From Burkholderia plantarii (lineage in GTDB: Bacteria; Pseudomonadota; Gammaproteobacteria; Burkholderiales; Burkholderiaceae), in assembly GCF_001411805.1 (NCBI RefSeq), contig NZ_CP007212.1, positions 496,001 to 560,000 on the forward strand: a DNA stretch of 64,000 bases, read 5' to 3'. Every line of letters starts with the position of its first letter. Within the stretch, counting starts at the first letter, position 1. The position numbers and the translations under genes were made by a program. The notes beneath the pieces are model-generated. The model ran no database searches, had not been told where the DNA came from, and saw nothing but the letters and a program-made list of their open reading frames with translations. Shown here piece by piece: positions 46,219 through 54,853 of the stretch.

Positions 46219-46346
46219 GAGGGGTGGCGTGCGATCCGGATCAGTCGAAAGCCGCGGCGGATTGACTCGCGGCGGGGCGCCCCGACGAGCGGGGCGATGC
46301 GCCATTAGGATATACCGCGCACCGCGCCGCGTGGGGCGTCGAAAAA

Positions 46347-47714
46347 TTAACGCAGGCCCGGCATCATGCCCTTGAGGCCGCGCATCATCTTCTGCATGTT
46401 GCCGCCCTTGAGCTTCTTCATCATCGTGCGCATCTGGTCGTACTGGTTCAGCATCCGGTTGACCTCCTGCACCGGCACGCCCGCGCCGGCCGCGATGCGG
46501 CGCTTGCGGGTGGCCTTGATCAGATCGGGCTTGGCGCGCTCGGCCGGCGTCATCGAGTTGATGATGCCCTCCATGCGGCGGATCTGCTTCTCGGCGTGGC
46601 CCATGTCGGCGCCCGCGGCGGCCTGCTGGAACTGCGCGGGCAGCTTGTCCATCAGCGACGACAGGCCGCCCATGTTTTTCATCTGCGAGATCTGCGCGCG
46701 GAAATCGTTGAGGTCGAAGTCGCCGCCCTTCTTGACCTTGTCGGCGAGCTTCTGCGCGGCCTGCACGTCGACGCCGCGCTGCGCTTCCTCGACCAGCGCG
46801 AGGATGTCGCCCATGCCGAGGATGCGGTTGGCCATCCGGTCCGGGTGGAACACTTCGAGCCCGTCGAGCTTCTCGGCCACACCGACGAACTTGATCGGCT
46901 TGCCGGTGATGCTGCGCACCGACAGCGCCGCGCCGCCGCGCGAATCGCCGTCGAGCTTGGTCAGTACCACGCCGGTGAGCGGCAGCGCGTCGTTGAACGC
47001 CTTCGCGGTGTTGACGGCATCCTGGCCCAGCATCGCGTCGACCACGAACAGCGTCTCGGCCGGATTGATCGCGGCGTGCAGCTCGGCGATCTCGTTCATC
47101 ATCGCCTCGTCGATGCCGAGCCGGCCGGCCGTATCGACGATCAGCACGTCATGGTAGTGGCGCCTGGCCCAGTCGAGCGCGGCGCGCGCGATCTCGACGG
47201 GCTTCTGGTCCGGCGTGGACGGGAAGAAATCGGCGCCGACCTGCTCGCTCACCGTTTTCAGCTGCGCGATCGCGGCGGGGCGGTAGACGTCGCACGACAC
47301 CGTCAGGACCTTCTTCTTCTGCTTCTCGCGAAGCAGCTTCGCGAGCTTGCCGACCGTGGTGGTCTTGCCAGCGCCCTGCAGGCCCGCCATCAGGATGATC
47401 GCCGGCGGCGTGACGGCCAGGTTCAGCTCGACCGCCTTGCCTTCGTAGTCGCCGCCGATCACGGCGGTCAGCTCCTTCTGCACCACGCCGACCAGCGCCT
47501 GACCCGGCGAGAGCGAGCTGATCACTTCCTCGCCGAGCGCCTTTTCCTTGACCTTCGCGATGAACTCGCGGACCACGGGCAGCGCGACGTCGGCTTCGAG
47601 CAGCGCAAGCCGGACCTCGCGCAGCATTTCCTGCGTGTTGGCTTCGGTGAGACGGGCTTCGCCGCGCAGCGTCTTGACGACGCGCGCCATCCGTTGGGTG
47701 AGATTGTCGAGCAT
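46347..47714 (-). CDS. ffh: Signal recognition particle protein Ffh
   Basis: A 455-residue SRP54 GTPase that targets nascent membrane proteins with 4.5S RNA. After the N domain come G1 GLQGAGKTTTVGKLA, DTAGRLGIDEAMM, TKLDGDSRGGAALS and the Met-rich M domain ending MKKLKGGNMQKMMRGLKGMMPG. It is divergent from ypjD, the same pairing as in E. coli. The 4.5S RNA gene is not in the window. Confidence 0.97.
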   Translation of the reverse strand: MLDNLTQRMARVVKTLRGEARLTEANTQEMLREVRLALLEADVALPVVREFIAKVKEKALGEEVISSLSPGQALVGVVQKELTAVIGGDYEGKAVELNLAVTPPAIILMAGLQGAGKTTTVGKLAKLLREKQKKKVLTVSCDVYRPAAIAQLKTVSEQVGADFFPSTPDQKPVEIARAALDWARRHYHDVLIVDTAGRLGIDEAMMNEIAELHAAINPAETLFVVDAMLGQDAVNTAKAFNDALPLTGVVLTKLDGDSRGGAALSVRSITGKPIKFVGVAEKLDGLEVFHPDRMANRILGMGDILALVEEAQRGVDVQAAQKLADKVKKGGDFDLNDFRAQISQMKNMGGLSSLMDKLPAQFQQAAAGADMGHAEKQIRRMEGIINSMTPAERAKPDLIKATRKRRIAAGAGVPVQEVNRMLNQYDQMRTMMKKLKGGNMQKMMRGLKGMMPGLR

Positions 47715-47801
47715 GGGGAGCGATGGGCAGTGGGGCCCGAAGGCGCGCGTGCTATATATTGACAGCCGTCGCGGGCAAGGGGCCTAGTGTAAACTTCGAA
47801 C

Positions 47802-48701
47802 ATGGATATTGTACTGTATGCCCTCACCGCGCTCCTGTACGGTGGCCTGGCCGTCGCGGGATGGCGGGCGCACCGTTCCGGCCTCGTGCAGCCGCTCGCC
47901 GCGAGCGTGCCGCCGGTGCCGGGCGAGCCCGGCGCATCGGCCGCCGCCGTGGGCGGCACGGGCCGCGCGCTGCTGTTCGCGGCGCTGCTCGCGCATGGCG
48001 TGCTGCTGCATGCCACGATCTTCCCGCACGACGCGATGGTGTTCGGCTTCGCGTTCGCGCTGTCGGCGATGTTCTGGCTCGGCGCGGGCATCTACTGGAT
48101 CGAGAGCTTCTTCTTCCCGCTCGACGGCCTGCGCCTGCTGGTGCTGCCGCTCGCCTGCCTCGCCTCGCTGCTGCCGCTCGTGTTCGGCGGCGTGCGCGTG
48201 CTGCCCTATGCCGCCGCGCCATTGTTCAAGATGCACTTCCTGATCGCGAACATCGCCTATGGATTGTTCGCGATCGCGGCGCTGCACGCGGTGCTGATGC
48301 TGATGACCGAGCGCCGTCTGCAGGCGTTGCGGCAGGGTGGCAGGATCGACTCGGCGGGCGTGTTCACGAGCTGGCTCGAAACGCTGCCGCCGCTGCTCAC
48401 GCTCGAGAAGCTGCTGTTCCGCCTGATCGGCGCCGGCTTCGTGCTGCTCACGCTGACGCTCGCCTCGGGCATCCTGTTCAGCGAGCAGGTCGATGCGCGC
48501 GCGCTGCGCTTCGACCACAAGACGGTGTTCGCGATCCTCTCGTGGTTCATGTTCGGCGGCATCCTCGTCGCGCGTCGGCTGTCCGGCTGGCGCGGGCGCG
48601 GTGCCGCGCGCTGGGTGCTGGCCTCGTTCGGCGCGCTGCTGCTCGCCTACGTCGGCAGCCGTTTCGTGCTCGAGGTGCTGCTGCACCGTTCCGTGGTCTG
48701 A
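47802..48701 (+). CDS. ypjD: YpjD/CcsA-like cytochrome c assembly family membrane protein
   Basis: A 299-residue protein with about eight membrane helices and a CcsA/ResC-like core; conserved His residues occur in the loops (LLAHGVLLHATIF, FKMHFLIANIAYGLF, FDHKTVF). E. coli YpjD, beside ffh, belongs to the same family, and its role is unclear despite the haem-handling fold. Sequence between about residues 35 and 55 is a small Pro/Gly/Ala-rich loop. It runs into the PP0621-like gene and ampD. Confidence 0.85.
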   Translation: MDIVLYALTALLYGGLAVAGWRAHRSGLVQPLAASVPPVPGEPGASAAAVGGTGRALLFAALLAHGVLLHATIFPHDAMVFGFAFALSAMFWLGAGIYWIESFFFPLDGLRLLVLPLACLASLLPLVFGGVRVLPYAAAPLFKMHFLIANIAYGLFAIAALHAVLMLMTERRLQALRQGGRIDSAGVFTSWLETLPPLLTLEKLLFRLIGAGFVLLTLTLASGILFSEQVDARALRFDHKTVFAILSWFMFGGILVARRLSGWRGRGAARWVLASFGALLLAYVGSRFVLEVLLHRSVV

Positions 48702-48714
48702 TGGTCTCAAAGCG

Positions 48715-49035
48715 ATGCGTAACCTTCTGCTGTTGATCCTCCTCTTCATCGCCGGCTCCTGGGTCTCGCGCAAGCTGCGCCAGGCGCAGGAGCGCACGAG
48801 CCGCGGCGGCGCCGCGCCCGGCGCAGCCTCCTGGCCGGCCGGCGCGCGCGCGCCCGGCCAGGGCGGCCCGCGTCCGTCGGCGGCCCGCGCGCCCTCGCTG
48901 CCGGAGCCGATGGTGCGCTGCGCGGTGTGCGGCGTGCATACGCCGAAGGGAGACGCGATCGCGGCCGGCGGCGACTACTTCTGCAGCCGCGAGCACGCGG
49001 CCCGTCACGCGGCGGCGGCGCGCGACGCGCAATGA
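48715..49035 (+). CDS. PP0621-family small membrane-anchored protein
   Basis: A 106-residue protein: an N-terminal membrane segment (NLLLLILLFIAGSWV), a Gly/Pro/Ala-rich linker, and a C-terminal module MVRCAVCGVHTPKGDAI with YFCSREHAARH that looks able to bind a metal through Cys and His. It resembles the uncharacterised PP0621 family. It follows ypjD by 13 bases and overlaps ampD by four (ATGA), so the three form an operon. The longer open frame upstream lies within ypjD. Confidence 0.8.
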   Translation: MRNLLLLILLFIAGSWVSRKLRQAQERTSRGGAAPGAASWPAGARAPGQGGPRPSAARAPSLPEPMVRCAVCGVHTPKGDAIAAGGDYFCSREHAARHAAAARDAQ

Positions 49036-49613
49036 GCGCGGTGTTCGAGGTCGGCGCCGACGGCTGGGTGCCGGGCGCGCGCCACGCGCCGTCGCCGAAT
49101 CACGAGGCGCGGCCGGCCGGCGTGGTGCCGATGCTGGTGGTGGTCCACAACATCAGCCTGCCGCCCGGCGAGTTCGGCGGCGACGCGATCGTCGCGCTGT
49201 TCCAGAACCGGCTCGACTGCAACGTGCATCCCTATTACGACGCGAACCTGCGCGGACTGCGCGTGTCGGCGCACTTCCTGATCGCGCGCGACGGCGAGCT
49301 GATCCAGTTCGTGTCGTGCGAGGCGCGTGCCTGGCACGCCGGCGTCTCGACCTTCCTCGGCCGCGAGCGCTGCAACGACTTCTCGATCGGCATCGAGCTC
49401 GAGGGCGCCGACGACGTGCCGTTCGAGCCCGCCCAATACGTGACGCTCGCGGCGCTGGTGCGCGCGCTCGCGACCCGCTATCCGGTCGAGGCGCTCGCCG
49501 GCCACTCGGACATCGCGCCGGGCCGCAAGACCGATCCCGGTCCGCACTTCGATTGGCAACGCCTGGCGGCCGATACCGGTCTGCCGCCCGAATCCTTTCC
49601 TTACCGTCACTAA
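49032..49613 (+). CDS. ampD: 1,6-anhydro-N-acetylmuramyl-L-alanine amidase AmpD
   Basis: A 193-residue zinc amidase of the amidase_2 fold that recycles anhydro-muropeptides in the cytoplasm and so restrains AmpC-type beta-lactamase induction. The zinc ligands are the His of VVVHNISLPP and the His and Asp of GHSDIAPGRKTDPGPHFDW. There is no signal peptide, as expected for cytosolic AmpD. The start overlaps the preceding gene as ATGA. Confidence 0.95.
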   Translation: MSAVFEVGADGWVPGARHAPSPNHEARPAGVVPMLVVVHNISLPPGEFGGDAIVALFQNRLDCNVHPYYDANLRGLRVSAHFLIARDGELIQFVSCEARAWHAGVSTFLGRERCNDFSIGIELEGADDVPFEPAQYVTLAALVRALATRYPVEALAGHSDIAPGRKTDPGPHFDWQRLAADTGLPPESFPYRH

Positions 49614-49737
49614 CGGGCGCGACGTCGGCGCGCGTCGCGCCGACCCGAGGGCGTCATGAAACGGCCCGATCCGTTGCCCCGTCTGCACTCGCCTGATGTC
49701 AAGCCAAATCGCGCCGGGCAGGGCCAAATTTTCCATT

Positions 49738-49765
49738 TTGAGATAGCTCTATCGTCCACTATACT
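49738..49765 (+). promoter_or_regulatory. Sigma-70 promoter of nrdAB
   Basis: TTGAGA (49738-49743) and TATACT (49760-49765), each a 5/6 match, are separated by 16 bp. The expected start near 49772 leaves a leader of about 300 nt before nrdA. NrdR box 1 covers the -10 element. Confidence 0.75.
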
Positions 49766-49771
49766 TGGTGC
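49756..49771 (+). promoter_or_regulatory. NrdR box 1
   Basis: CCACTATACTTGGTGC matches the NrdR consensus ACACTATATATAGTGT in the CACTATA and GGTG-type half-sites. It overlaps the -10 element of the nrdA promoter, where a bound repressor would block polymerase. Confidence 0.82.
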
Positions 49772-49786
49772 TAGTTGATGAGTTTC

Positions 49787-49802
49787 TCACTAGATGTAGT
49801 GT
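49787..49802 (+). promoter_or_regulatory. NrdR box 2
   Basis: TCACTAGATGTAGTGT is a near-palindromic match to the NrdR consensus, with CACTA and TAGTG half-sites. It lies exactly 31 bp from box 1 (three helical turns), the spacing known for NrdR box pairs before nrd genes. Confidence 0.87.
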
Positions 49803-49827
49803 TCAGAGAGTGGGCGCTTCAGGCGAT

Positions 49828-49985
49828 CCGCTCCGGCCGGCAGGTGATGCCGGGAAACTCGCGGCGCGGTGTGCGGCCAGGCCCGGCACACCGCGACCCG
49901 TGCAGACACGAGCGGCAAGGGGCGCGATACGCATGACGAAAGCAGACGTCGAATCATCGGTATCGCGCGGCCCGTGCCGCTTTTT
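49828..49985 (+). promoter_or_regulatory. Structured nrdA leader RNA with possible terminator switch
   Basis: Perfectly complementary arms define a domain: P1 CCGCTC (49828-49833) with GAGCGG (49910-49915), enclosing hairpin P2 CCGGCA / TGCCGG (49837-49842, 49848-49853, loop GGTGA), hairpin P3 of 10 bp (49865-49874 with 49886-49895) and a small hairpin CGTG-CAGA-CACG. Alternatively AGCGGCA (49911-49917) pairs with TGCCGCT (49975-49981), stacked on GCGCGATAC (49922-49930) with GTATCGCGC (49960-49968), and is followed by TTTTT: an intrinsic terminator. P1 and the terminator share 49911-49915, so they exclude each other. No known riboswitch consensus was recognised. Confidence 0.5.
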
Positions 49986-50071
49986 CGTTCTGCCGCATGC
50001 GCCCCAGCGCGCGCGTTAATCGTTCACATCCGCGGATCTCTCCGCACCATCCAGCACCAGGAGCTTTGCAC

Positions 50072-53000
50072 ATGCAAACGACCGACACCGGGACGTCCCA
50101 ATTCGAGAGCGCCCAGAGCCGCCCTCTTGGCACGGCTTCGCAGGGCGCGCCCGCGCTCGCGCCGCAAGCGACGTTCGCCGACTACAAGGTGATCCGCCGT
50201 AACGGCAGCGTGGTGGCTTTCGAGCCCTCGAAGATCGCGATCGCCGTGACGAAGGCGTTCCTCGCGGTCAATGGCGGCCAGGGCGCCGCGTCGGCCCGCG
50301 TGCGCGAGCTCGTCGAGCAGCTGACGCAGAGCGTGGTGCGCGCGCTCGTGCGCAGCCGCCCGAACGGCGGCACGTTCCATATCGAGGATATCCAGGATCA
50401 GGTCGAGCTCGCGCTGATGCGCGGCGGCGAGCACAACGTCGCGCGTGCCTACGTGCTGTACCGCGAGAAGCGTCACCTCGAGCGCGCGCACAGCGATGCC
50501 CCGGCCGACGCACAGGCCGGCGCGGCCGGCATCAACGTGACCGACGCCGGCGTCACGCGTCCGCTCGACATGGGCGCGCTGCGCGGCCTGATCGCCTCGG
50601 CCTGCGAAGGGCTCGGCAGCGCCGTCAACCCGGATCCGATCGTCGCCGAGACGGTGAAGAACCTCTACGACGGCGTGCCGATGAGCCAGGTCTACGACTC
50701 GGCGATCCTGGCCGCGCGCACCATGATCGAGAAGGACCCGGCCTACAGCCAGGTGACGGCACGCATCCTGCTGCACACGATCCGCCGCGAGATCCTCGGC
50801 GAGGAAGTCGCGCAGGGCGAGATGCAGGCGCGCTACGCCGAATACTTCCCGCAGTTCCTGAAGCGCGGCGTCGAAGCCGAGCTGCTCGACGACAAGCTGC
50901 TGCAGTTCGACCTGGTGCGTCTGGGCGAGGCGCTCGACGCGAGCCGCGACCTGCAGTTCGGCTATCTCGGCCTGCAGACGCTGTACGACCGCTACTTCCT
51001 GCACGTCGACGGCACGCGCATCGAAATGCCGCAGGCATTCTTCATGCGCGTCGCGATGGGCCTGTCGCTGAACGAGATCGACCGCGAAGCGCGCGCGATC
51101 GAGTTCTACAACGTGCTGTCGAGCTTCGACTTCATGAGCTCCACCCCGACGCTGTTCAACTCGGGCACGCGCCGCTCGCAGCTGTCGTCGTGCTACCTGA
51201 CGACGGTCGCCGACGATCTCGACGGCATTTATGAAGCGCTGAAGGAAAACGCGCTGCTCTCGAAGTTCGCGGGCGGCCTCGGCAACGACTGGACGCGCGT
51301 GCGCGCGCTCGGCTCGCATATCAAGGGCACGAACGGCAAGTCGCAGGGCGTCGTGCCGTTCCTGAAGGTCGTCAACGACACGGCGGTGGCCGTGAACCAG
51401 GGCGGCAAGCGCAAGGGCGCCGTCTGCGCGTACCTCGAAACCTGGCACCTCGACATCGAGGAGTTCCTCGAGCTGCGCAAGAACACCGGCGACGACCGCC
51501 GCCGCACCCACGACATGAACACGGCGAACTGGATTCCCGACCTGTTCATGAAGCGCGTGATGGAAGGCACCGACTGGACGCTGTTCTCGCCGTCCACCTG
51601 CCCGGACCTGCACGACAAGTTCGGCGCCGAGTTCGAGGCCGCCTACCGCGGCTACGAGGACAAGGTCGCGCGCGGCGAGCTGAAGCTGTTCAAGAAGATC
51701 CCGGCGCAGCAGCTCTGGCGCAAGATGCTCGGCATGCTGTTCGAGACCGGCCACCCGTGGATCACGTTCAAGGATCCCTGCAACGTGCGCTCGCCGCAGC
51801 AGCACGTCGGCGTGGTCCACTCGTCGAACCTCTGCACCGAAATCACGCTGAACACGAGCGACGCCGAGATCGCGGTCTGCAACCTCGGCTCGGTCAACCT
51901 CGTCGCGCACCTGGTCAAGCAGGCCGACGGCAGCTATGCGCTCGACCACGACAAGCTCAAGCGCACGGTCAGCGTGGCGATGCGCATGCTCGACAATGTC
52001 ATCGACATCAATTACTACGCGGTCGCCAAGGCGCGTAACTCGAACCTGAAGCACCGTCCGGTCGGCCTCGGCATCATGGGCTTCCAGGACTGCCTGCACC
52101 TGCTGCGCACGCCGTTCTCGTCGGACGCGGCGGTCGAGTTCGCCGACCGCTCGATGGAAGCGGTCTGCTACTACGCCTACTGGGCGTCGACCGAGCTGTC
52201 GCAGGAACGCGGCCGCTACTCGAGCTACCGCGGCTCGCTGTGGGATCGCGGCATCCTCCCGCAGGACACCCTGAAGCTGCTCGAGGAAGCGCGCGGCGGC
52301 TACGTCGAGGTCGACATGAGCAGCTCGCTCGACTGGGCGTCGCTGCGCGAGCGGATCTCGGTCCACGGCATGCGCAACTCGAACTGCATCGCGATCGCGC
52401 CGACCGCGACCATCTCGAACATCATCGGCGTCTCGCCGTGCATCGAGCCGACCTTCCAGAACCTGTTCGTGAAGTCGAACCTGTCGGGCGAGTTCACGGT
52501 CGTCAACGAGTACCTGGTGCGCGACCTGAAGGAGCGCGGCCTGTGGGACGAGGTGATGGTCGCCGACCTGAAGTACTTCGACGGCATGCTCTCGCGCATC
52601 GACCGGATCCCGTCGGACCTGCGCGCGATCTACGCGACCGCGTTCGAAGTCGATCCGAAGTGGCTGGTCGAGGCGGCCTCGCGCCGTCAGAAGTGGATCG
52701 ACCAGGCCCAGTCGCTCAACATCTTCATGGCGGGCGCCTCGGGCAAGAAGCTCGACGAGATCTACAAGCTCGCCTGGCTGCGTGGTCTGAAGACCACCTA
52801 CTACCTCCGCACGATGGCGGCCACGCACGTCGAGAAGTCGACGGTCGCGCACGGCGCGTTGAACGCCGTGCCGTCCTCGGGTGACACCGGCGGTGGCTCG
52901 GCGGGTGGTGCCGCGGGCGGCGCGCAAGGCGCGGCCGGTGGCTTCGGCGCGGCGGGCGGTTCGTCCTCCGGCGCGCTCAACGCGGCGGCGGCCGAGGCGG

Positions 53001-53077
53001 GGATCGAAATCGATGGCCCGGTCTGCATGATGCGTCCGGGCGATCCTGGCTTCGAGGAATGCGAGGCCTGCCAGTAA
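50072..53077 (+). CDS. nrdA: Ribonucleoside-diphosphate reductase alpha subunit (class Ia)
   Basis: A 1001-residue large subunit that reduces ribonucleotides to deoxyribonucleotides. An ATP-cone domain occupies roughly residues 35-125 (YKVIRRNGSVVAFEPSKI). Catalytic residues are seen as Cys374 (SSCYL), Cys588 and Glu590 (NLCTEI), and Cys603 (VCNLGSVNL), plus the Tyr pair in TTYYLRT. A Gly/Ala-rich flexible linker of about 40 residues leads to the C-terminal redox pair CEAC. It is much longer than E. coli NrdA (761). ATG 50072 follows a CAGGAG site. nrdB lies 367 bases downstream. Confidence 0.96.
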   Translation: MQTTDTGTSQFESAQSRPLGTASQGAPALAPQATFADYKVIRRNGSVVAFEPSKIAIAVTKAFLAVNGGQGAASARVRELVEQLTQSVVRALVRSRPNGGTFHIEDIQDQVELALMRGGEHNVARAYVLYREKRHLERAHSDAPADAQAGAAGINVTDAGVTRPLDMGALRGLIASACEGLGSAVNPDPIVAETVKNLYDGVPMSQVYDSAILAARTMIEKDPAYSQVTARILLHTIRREILGEEVAQGEMQARYAEYFPQFLKRGVEAELLDDKLLQFDLVRLGEALDASRDLQFGYLGLQTLYDRYFLHVDGTRIEMPQAFFMRVAMGLSLNEIDREARAIEFYNVLSSFDFMSSTPTLFNSGTRRSQLSSCYLTTVADDLDGIYEALKENALLSKFAGGLGNDWTRVRALGSHIKGTNGKSQGVVPFLKVVNDTAVAVNQGGKRKGAVCAYLETWHLDIEEFLELRKNTGDDRRRTHDMNTANWIPDLFMKRVMEGTDWTLFSPSTCPDLHDKFGAEFEAAYRGYEDKVARGELKLFKKIPAQQLWRKMLGMLFETGHPWITFKDPCNVRSPQQHVGVVHSSNLCTEITLNTSDAEIAVCNLGSVNLVAHLVKQADGSYALDHDKLKRTVSVAMRMLDNVIDINYYAVAKARNSNLKHRPVGLGIMGFQDCLHLLRTPFSSDAAVEFADRSMEAVCYYAYWASTELSQERGRYSSYRGSLWDRGILPQDTLKLLEEARGGYVEVDMSSSLDWASLRERISVHGMRNSNCIAIAPTATISNIIGVSPCIEPTFQNLFVKSNLSGEFTVVNEYLVRDLKERGLWDEVMVADLKYFDGMLSRIDRIPSDLRAIYATAFEVDPKWLVEAASRRQKWIDQAQSLNIFMAGASGKKLDEIYKLAWLRGLKTTYYLRTMAATHVEKSTVAHGALNAVPSSGDTGGGSAGGAAGGAQGAAGGFGAAGGSSSGALNAAAAEAGIEIDGPVCMMRPGDPGFEECEACQ

Positions 53078-53444
53078 CGGCGGCCGGCATGTGACGAAGG
53101 CGGCGCGCGCAATCCCGGCAGCAATCGACATCGACGGTTGAACTGCGCGCCGCCGTCGACTACAAAACGGATAAGGAATCCGTACTTTGGCCGCCTCGCG
53201 ACACGCATTCGCGAATGCCGGCAACGCGTGCCGCGAGCGAGGTCGATCGCACCCGCGACGATCATCGCCCGACACGCCGGTCACATCGCATCACACGCGA
53301 GCTGCATGTCGCGATCGAATCCGCGCTGCGCAAAGTGTTGTATCAAGGTCGCAACGCGAATCGAAAAAGGAATTTTCGTGAGCGAACCCTTTTATCGCTC
53401 ATGAAAAGATGGTACAAACCGTTCTAAATTGATGGTGAGAATTT
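53078..53444. other. nrdA-nrdB spacer with hairpins
   Basis: No gene was recognised. A 10-bp inverted repeat GGCGGCGCGC (53099-53108) / GCGCGCCGCC (53145-53154) lies just after nrdA, without a T tract, so it may protect the nrdA mRNA end rather than terminate. A second hairpin TGAGCG / CGCTCA (53379-53384, 53396-53401) lies shortly before nrdB. No NrdR-like box was seen here, so nrdB probably depends on the nrdA promoter. Confidence 0.5.
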
Positions 53445-54656
53445 ATGCTCAATTGGGATGACGAGAAGACGGCCGTAACTCCCGCGAGCGGAGCGCAGCG
53501 CGCTCCCGCAGGAATGGCTGTCGGAGTGCAGGCCACGACGCCTGCCGCTCATCAGGTTCCGTCGGTACGCGACATTTTCGAAGGTGATCTCGCGGTCGCG
53601 CCGCATGCTTCCGCGTCGGCCACCGTCGCCGGCTCGCAGGAGCGGGTCAATATCGCCGACAAGCGCATCATCAACGGCAAGACCGACGTCAATCAGTTGG
53701 TGCCGTTCAAATACAAGTGGGCGTGGGAAAAGTATCTGGCCGGTTGCGCGAACCACTGGATGCCGCAGGAAATCAACATGTCCCGCGACATCGCGCTGTG
53801 GAAGGATCCGAACGGCCTGACCGAAGACGAGCGCCGCATCGTCCGGCGCAACCTCGGTTTCTTCGTCACCGCCGACTCGCTCGCCGCGAACAACATCGTG
53901 CTGGGCACCTATCGCCACATCACGGCGCCCGAGTGCCGGCAGTTCCTGCTGCGCCAGGCGTTCGAGGAAGCGATCCACACCCACGCCTACCAGTACATCG
54001 TCGAATCGCTGGGCCTCGATGAAGGCGAGATCTTCAACGCCTATCACGAGGTCAGCTCGATTCGCGACAAGGACGAATTCCTGATCCCGTTCATCCACAC
54101 GCTGACCGATCCGGCGTTCGTGACGGGCACGCAGGACGCGGACCAGAAGTTGCTGAAGTCGCTGATCGTGTTCGCCTGCATCATGGAAGGCCTGTTCTTC
54201 TATGTCGGCTTCACGCAGATCCTCGCGCTCGGCCGCCAGAACAAGATGACGGGTGCCGCGGAGCAATACCAGTACATCCTGCGCGACGAGTCGATGCACT
54301 GCAATTTCGGCATCGACCTGATCAACCAGATCAAGCTCGAGAACCCGCATCTCTGGACGCCGGAGTTCCGCGCCGAGATCCGCGAACTGTTCAAGCATGC
54401 GGTCGAACTCGAGTACCGCTATGCTGAAGACACGATGCCGCGTGGCGTGCTTGGCCTGAACGCCGCAATGTTCAAGAGCTATCTGCGCTTCATCGCGAAC
54501 CGTCGCTGCCAGCAGATCGGTCTCGATGCTCTGTACCCGAACGAGGAAAACCCGTTCCCGTGGATGAGCGAGATGATCGATCTGAAGAAGGAGCGGAACT
54601 TCTTCGAGACGCGAGTGATCGAGTATCAGACGGGCGGCGCGCTGTCCTGGGAGTAA
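53445..54656 (+). CDS. nrdB: Ribonucleoside-diphosphate reductase beta subunit (class Ia)
   Basis: A 403-residue di-metal radical subunit. Ligands and radical site fit class Ia: Asp144, Glu175, His178 and radical Tyr182 (EAIHTHAY), then MEGLFFY and [10 protein letters not shown]. The Tyr at H+4 argues for a tyrosyl radical, unlike class Ic where Phe replaces it. About 70 N-terminal residues are Ala/Pro-rich and lie before the helical core. The C-terminus is short (GGALSWE). A terminator follows at 54821. Confidence 0.96.
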   Translation: MLNWDDEKTAVTPASGAQRAPAGMAVGVQATTPAAHQVPSVRDIFEGDLAVAPHASASATVAGSQERVNIADKRIINGKTDVNQLVPFKYKWAWEKYLAGCANHWMPQEINMSRDIALWKDPNGLTEDERRIVRRNLGFFVTADSLAANNIVLGTYRHITAPECRQFLLRQAFEEAIHTHAYQYIVESLGLDEGEIFNAYHEVSSIRDKDEFLIPFIHTLTDPAFVTGTQDADQKLLKSLIVFACIMEGLFFYVGFTQILALGRQNKMTGAAEQYQYILRDESMHCNFGIDLINQIKLENPHLWTPEFRAEIRELFKHAVELEYRYAEDTMPRGVLGLNAAMFKSYLRFIANRRCQQIGLDALYPNEENPFPWMSEMIDLKKERNFFETRVIEYQTGGALSWE

Positions 54657-54820
54657 CCGGGCGCGACACCGAGGTAAAGATGAGAGTGCCGGGCGAGAGC
54701 CCGGCCCAAGGTTTAGGAGCAAGAACGCCTGATGCAAAGGATGGCCTGCGCCGACGCGGCGCACAGACATGACAGGCACTTTGCGAACCCTTCAGTGGGA
54801 TGGGCAAACTTCCCTCCGGA

Positions 54821-54853
54821 AAAGACGGCCGGCCGTGTGGCCGCCGTCTTTAT
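54821..54853 (+). terminator. Terminator after nrdB
   Basis: A 13-bp stem with one bulged C (AAAGACGGC... 54821-54834 with 54839-54851), loop GTGT, ending TTTAT. It lies about 165 bases after the nrdB stop. Confidence 0.82.

Larger units (their letters stand above)
49614..50071. other. Long regulatory region between ampD and nrdA
   Basis: These 458 bases hold no recognised protein gene but are dense in control signals: a sigma-70 promoter (49738-49765), two NrdR boxes, a foldable RNA domain (49828-49915) and a terminator-like hairpin (49911-49985). A 28-codon frame from ATG 49934 to the stop at 50017-50019 lacks a well-placed ribosome site and is not claimed as a gene. Confidence 0.75.

Noticed and set aside
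47751..47790. A TTGACA at 47759-47764 as the ypjD -35 element
   Set aside because: No acceptable -10 lies at 15-19 bp; the nearest (TAGTGT, 47785-47790) is 20 bp away, so the promoter call was not supported.
49803..49985. A cobalamin riboswitch before nrdA
   Set aside because: Some bacteria control nrdAB in this way, but the conserved B12 box (GCCACTG) and the GGGAA...GGTG core arrangement are not present, so only an unassigned structured leader is reported.
49934..50019. A 28-codon leader peptide in the nrdA leader
   Set aside because: It has no well-spaced ribosome binding site and no run of a regulatory amino acid; it overlaps the terminator-like hairpin by chance.
49997..53284. Very long antisense open frame (over 1000 codons) opposite nrdA, and similar antisense frames opposite fadD, ftsI, murE, secA and proS
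   Set aside because: High GC and codon bias create stop-free antisense frames. The translations are rich in Arg, His, Ala and Asp with no domain motifs, while the plus-strand proteins carry intact catalytic motifs.
53379..53401. Hairpin before nrdB as a terminator or an NrdR box
   Set aside because: It has only a 6-bp stem and no T tract, and it does not match the NrdR consensus.
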